Positions 61,115-64,000 of a stretch of 64,000 nucleotides of DNA are shown here, one piece after another. Under the pieces are notes generated by a model. The model saw nothing but the letters and a program-made list of their open reading frames with translations. It ran no database searches and was not told where the DNA came from. How positions within the stretch are numbered: the stretch's first letter is position 1; every line of letters begins with the position of its first letter. Source of the stretch: DASQPR01 sp963724705 (lineage in GTDB: Bacteria > Actinomycetota > Actinomycetes > Mycobacteriales > Micromonosporaceae); the NCBI GenBank assembly GCA_963724705.1, contig CAVRVS010000004.1:806001-870000 (forward strand). The letters are read 5' to 3'. The position numbers were made by a program, and so were the translations under genes.

Positions 61115-61845
61115 GCGTGCTCGAACTGCACTCTGTCAGCAAGGTGTACGGCCAAGGAGCGGCCGAGGTGCACGCGCTGAGTGAGATCAGTATGTCGGTC
61201 GAGGCCGGCGTGATGGTGGCCGTCATGGGAGCCAGCGGCTCGGGCAAGAGCACGCTGCTGACCATCGCCGGCAGCCTCGACGATCCCACGAGCGGCGACG
61301 TGATCGTGGCGGGCGCTCATGTGTCCAGCCTGTCGCGCAACGCCAAAGCGAAGTTGCGGCGCCGCTCCATCGGGTACGTGTTCCAGGACTTCAACCTCCT
61401 CGCCGGGCTGACCGCGCTGGAAAACGTCGCGCTGCCCCTGGAACTCGACGGCGTCGCGAGCCGCACGGCACAGACAACCGCACTGCAGACACTCGAGGAA
61501 TTGGGTCTCAGCGATCGCGCCGCGCACTACCCGGACCAGTTGTCCGGCGGGGAACGGCAGCGTGTCGCCATCGCTCGCGCCGTGGTCGGCGACCGTCAGC
61601 TGTTACTGGCTGACGAACCGTCGGGCGCCCTCGACTCGGCGAACGGCGAGGCCGTCATGCGTCTGATGCTCGCGGCCTGCCGTCGCGGCGTGGCCGCCGT
61701 CGTGGTCACCCACGACGCACAGCTCGCGTCGTGGGCCGACCGGGTCGTCTTCCTTCGAGACGGGCGAGTCATCGATCAAACGTCGCCGCCGCCAAGCCCG
61801 GAGTCCCTGCTGGACGCTGCGCCGCAGCCGAGTCCGCGCTCATGA
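61111..61845 (+). CDS. ABC transporter ATP-binding protein, MacB/LolD type
   Basis: 244 residues. Walker A GASGSGKSTLLTIAGSL, RRSIGYVFQDFNLLAGLTALENVALPLEL with Q-loop, signature YPDQLSGGERQRVAIARA, Walker B LLLADEPSGALDS, and VVVTHDAQLASWADRVVFLRDG. The sequence order is that of MacB/LolD ATPases that drive mechanotransmission or drug export with an FtsX-like permease, encoded next with a 4-nt overlap. Confidence 0.95.
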   Translation: MSVLELHSVSKVYGQGAAEVHALSEISMSVEAGVMVAVMGASGSGKSTLLTIAGSLDDPTSGDVIVAGAHVSSLSRNAKAKLRRRSIGYVFQDFNLLAGLTALENVALPLELDGVASRTAQTTALQTLEELGLSDRAAHYPDQLSGGERQRVAIARAVVGDRQLLLADEPSGALDSANGEAVMRLMLAACRRGVAAVVVTHDAQLASWADRVVFLRDGRVIDQTSPPPSPESLLDAAPQPSPRS

Positions 61846-64000
61846 GTGCCGCCGTCCTCGATACCCCGGCCGCCGCCCGCAATGGACGCGCGCCGGCACG
61901 TCGGGCTGTCATGCGCTGGGCTTGGCGCCTGTTCCGGCGGGAGTGGCGCCAGCAACTGCTGGTGCTGGCGCTGATCATCGTCGCGGTCGCGGCAACGATC
62001 CTGGGCGCCGCAGTCGCCAGCAACACGCCGCCGCCCGCCAATGCCGGCTTCGGCACCGCCAACCACCTCGTCAGCATTCCGGGTAACGATCCGCATCTCG
62101 CGGCCGACATCGCCGCCATACAGCGGCACTTCGGCACGGCCGATGTCATCGAGAACGCCAACCTCGCGACGGGCCTGGCGCAGGGCGCGCAGTTGCGAGC
62201 GCAAGACCCGGGCGGCGCGTACGGCGCACCGATGCTGGCTCTCGTGTCCGGCCGCTATCCGGGCGGCGCGAACGAAGTCGCCATGACCCCACAGCTGGCG
62301 TCGACATTCGTCGTCCACGTCGGTGACCCATGGTCGAACGCGGGTCGCGAGCTGAGGGTCGTCGGAATTGTCGAGAACCCGCAGAGTCTGCTCGACAACT
62401 TCGCACTCGTCGCGCCGGGGCAGGTCAGCGCGCCCGATCGGGTGACCGTGTTGTTCGACGCCACCGCCGCAAGCCTCGCGGGCTTCAGGTTCCCGGCCGG
62501 CACGGCCCCGGTGACACCCGTGCACTCGGGTGGGATAGATCCGGCGGTCATCGTGTTCGCGATCGCGCTCATCGGCCTGATCTTCGTCGGGCTGGTTGCC
62601 GTGGCCGGGTTCACTGTGTTGGCTCAGCGCAGGTTACGTTCGCTCGGCATGCTGTCCGCGCTCGGCGCGACCGACCGGAACGTACGGCTGGTCATGGTCA
62701 CCAACGGTGCGCTCGTCGGCGTAGTCGGCGCGCTGATCGGCGCCGTCATCGGTCTCGCCGCGTGGATCGCGTACGCGCCGTCGCTGGCCACTCACGCCCA
62801 CCATCGTGTCACCTGGACCAACGTGCCATGGTGGCTGGTCGCGAGCGCGATTGTTCTCGCCGTGGTCACGGCCACGGTGGCATCCCGCCGGCCGGCTCGC
62901 ATCGTCGCCCACGTCCCTGTCATGGCTGCCCTGTCCGGTCGACCCCCCACCGCGAAGGCCGTGCACCGCTCGGCCGTCCCGGGCGTCATCGTCCTGGTCG
63001 TTGCCACGCTCATGCTCGCGTTCTCCGGCGGCTGGGGTGGAAACGGCGGCAAGGACACGCTGTTACAACTCGTCGGGCTCCTAGCCACCGCGGTTGGTCT
63101 GCTTCTGCTCGCGCCGCTGGCAGTCAGTCTGCTCGGCGTCGCCGCCCGCCGGGTGCCCGTCGCGAGCCGCATCGCGCTTCGCGATCTGGCCCGCTATCGT
63201 TCGCGCTCGGGCGCGGCGCTCGCCGCGACGAGTTTCGCCATCCTCATCGCCATGCTGGTCACGCTCATTACGACCGGCCGCTACGCCGATCCCGTCGACT
63301 ACTTCGGACCGAATCTCGCCGCCAACCAGGTCCTGGTCGCGGCGGCCGGGAACGGTCCGGACGGAACGGGCGCGAAGCCCGGTAAGCCGCCGACGGAAAC
63401 GCCCACCCCGCAACCAGGACAGGCCGAAGCGATCGCCGCATCGCTCAACAGCCACGACGTTCTGGCGTTGGAATCGACCGATGCGTTCCTGGCGCGGCAT
63501 ACGGCGACGGGCACCATCGGCGGTCCCGGCATCATCTACCTGGCCACACCGGCCGTCCTAGCGCACTACGGCATCGATCCGGCATCGATCGGCCCGACCA
63601 CGCTGCTCGTCACGTCGCGCCCGGCGCTGCAGGGCACGGCCGGACTTCAGTTGATCGGCGGCGGCCTCGGACCCGACTCACAAGCGCTGAATGATCCGCG
63701 GATTCAGACGTTCACCAGCCTGCCGACCGAAGCGTCGGCGCCGAACCTCCTGGTCACCGAGCGTGCGGTCGCCTCGCTCAAGATCCACGTCACGACGAAC
63801 GCTGCCTGGCTGATCCAAACGCCGCAGGCGCTCACGCCGATCCAGATCAATACCGCACGACAGCTGGCGGTCGCCGCCGGCATGACCATCGAAACCAGAA
63901 GCCAGGCGCCGTCGCTCGCCACCGTCCGCAACGACGCCACCGCGGCCGGCATCCTGCTGGTGCTAGGGATGCTGGCGATGACCATCGGCCTCATCCGTAG
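61842..64000 (+). CDS. FtsX-like ABC permease (3' end beyond window)
   Basis: Open from ATG 61842 to the window edge, at least 719 residues. First membrane helix LLVLALIIVAVAATILGAAVA, then an extracytoplasmic domain, helices near VIVFAIALIGLIFVGLVAVAGF with the FtsX motif RRLRSLGMLSALGATDRNVRLVM, then a middle group of helices, a second extracytoplasmic domain and the start of another FtsX block (ILLVLGMLAMTIGLIR). Works with the preceding ATPase as a MacB-type exporter or lipoprotein/antibiotic efflux unit under PadR control. Confidence 0.9.
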   Translation, partial: MSAAVLDTPAAARNGRAPARRAVMRWAWRLFRREWRQQLLVLALIIVAVAATILGAAVASNTPPPANAGFGTANHLVSIPGNDPHLAADIAAIQRHFGTADVIENANLATGLAQGAQLRAQDPGGAYGAPMLALVSGRYPGGANEVAMTPQLASTFVVHVGDPWSNAGRELRVVGIVENPQSLLDNFALVAPGQVSAPDRVTVLFDATAASLAGFRFPAGTAPVTPVHSGGIDPAVIVFAIALIGLIFVGLVAVAGFTVLAQRRLRSLGMLSALGATDRNVRLVMVTNGALVGVVGALIGAVIGLAAWIAYAPSLATHAHHRVTWTNVPWWLVASAIVLAVVTATVASRRPARIVAHVPVMAALSGRPPTAKAVHRSAVPGVIVLVVATLMLAFSGGWGGNGGKDTLLQLVGLLATAVGLLLLAPLAVSLLGVAARRVPVASRIALRDLARYRSRSGAALAATSFAILIAMLVTLITTGRYADPVDYFGPNLAANQVLVAAAGNGPDGTGAKPGKPPTETPTPQPGQAEAIAASLNSHDVLALESTDAFLARHTATGTIGGPGIIYLATPAVLAHYGIDPASIGPTTLLVTSRPALQGTAGLQLIGGGLGPDSQALNDPRIQTFTSLPTEASAPNLLVTERAVASLKIHVTTNAAWLIQTPQALTPIQINTARQLAVAAGMTIETRSQAPSLATVRNDATAAGILLVLGMLAMTIGLIR

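Noticed and set aside
1..64000. tRNA, rRNA, riboswitch or insertion-sequence features
   Set aside because: None recognised by eye on either strand; a covariance-model search would be needed to exclude small RNAs.

Overview
The window reads as chromosomal DNA of a high-GC Gram-positive bacterium (Actinomycetota). The support is the very GC-rich coding, frequent GTG starts, many 4-nt ATGA/GTGA stop-start overlaps, a LysX-type lysyltransferase/lysyl-tRNA synthetase fusion, SigE-family and ECF sigma factors, RsbQ/RsbP, BlaI/M56 pairs and PadR-linked ABC exporters. A family-level placement is not possible from sequence alone. I see no rRNA, tRNA, CRISPR array, phage or insertion sequence.

Layout. 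1-2005: end of a KdpD/KdpE potassium sensor pair. 2186-3915: a stand-alone Lrp-type RAM domain and a diaminopimelate-decarboxylase-like enzyme without its usual catalytic Cys. 4016-5541 (minus): a hypothetical membrane-anchored protein and an esterase. 5660-17540: a ten-gene, mostly translationally coupled catabolic locus: LacI regulator, three ABC sugar importer parts, two ADP-ribosylglycohydrolase-family proteins, a PfkB/ribokinase, a TIM-barrel/FGE-sulfatase-domain fusion, a class III CoA transferase and a CitE/HpcH-type lyase. I infer a pathway for an imported ribosylated compound; its identity is unknown. 17574-18395 (minus): Fpg/Nei glycosylase with half of its zinc ligands lost. 18695-22394: three-subunit molybdenum hydroxylase. 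22584-26702: HdeD-like protein, kinase remnant, PadR and methyltransferase-like pair, SigE-family sigma plus membrane partner, YCII protein.

26937-29544: an RsbQ-RsbP energy-stress module with a divergent STAS anti-anti-sigma protein. 29859-35110: PAP2 protein, cytochrome bd oxidase (CydAB), a Rcp1-like response regulator and a DUF1206 protein. 35354-38571: a BlaI-family regulator between a GT2 glycosyltransferase and an unknown gene, with the same 22-bp imperfect palindrome before both. 38651-43701: DMT-type transporter, GT4 glycosyltransferase and PIG-L deacetylase on plus; a polysaccharide-deacetylase-like lipoprotein and a frameshifted beta-propeller lipoprotein on minus. 43905-44807: DUF347 membrane protein.

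45038-55670 is the most coherent regulatory proposal. A minus-strand operon (COG4280-like membrane protein, small membrane protein, BlaI repressor, M56 protease) diverges from a secreted phosphoesterase. The palindrome CCTACA-N3-TGTAGG lies in that divergent promoter region and again before DedA-UppP-LysX, suggesting a BlaI/M56-controlled envelope-defence regulon. 56365-60416: ECF sigma with ABC transporter genes. 60533-64000: PadR with a MacB/FtsX-type exporter that runs off the window.

Three genes (kdpD, the beta-propeller lipoprotein, uppP) carry apparent single-nucleotide frameshifts. Several gene boundaries carry short-period tandem repeats (12-23 bp).
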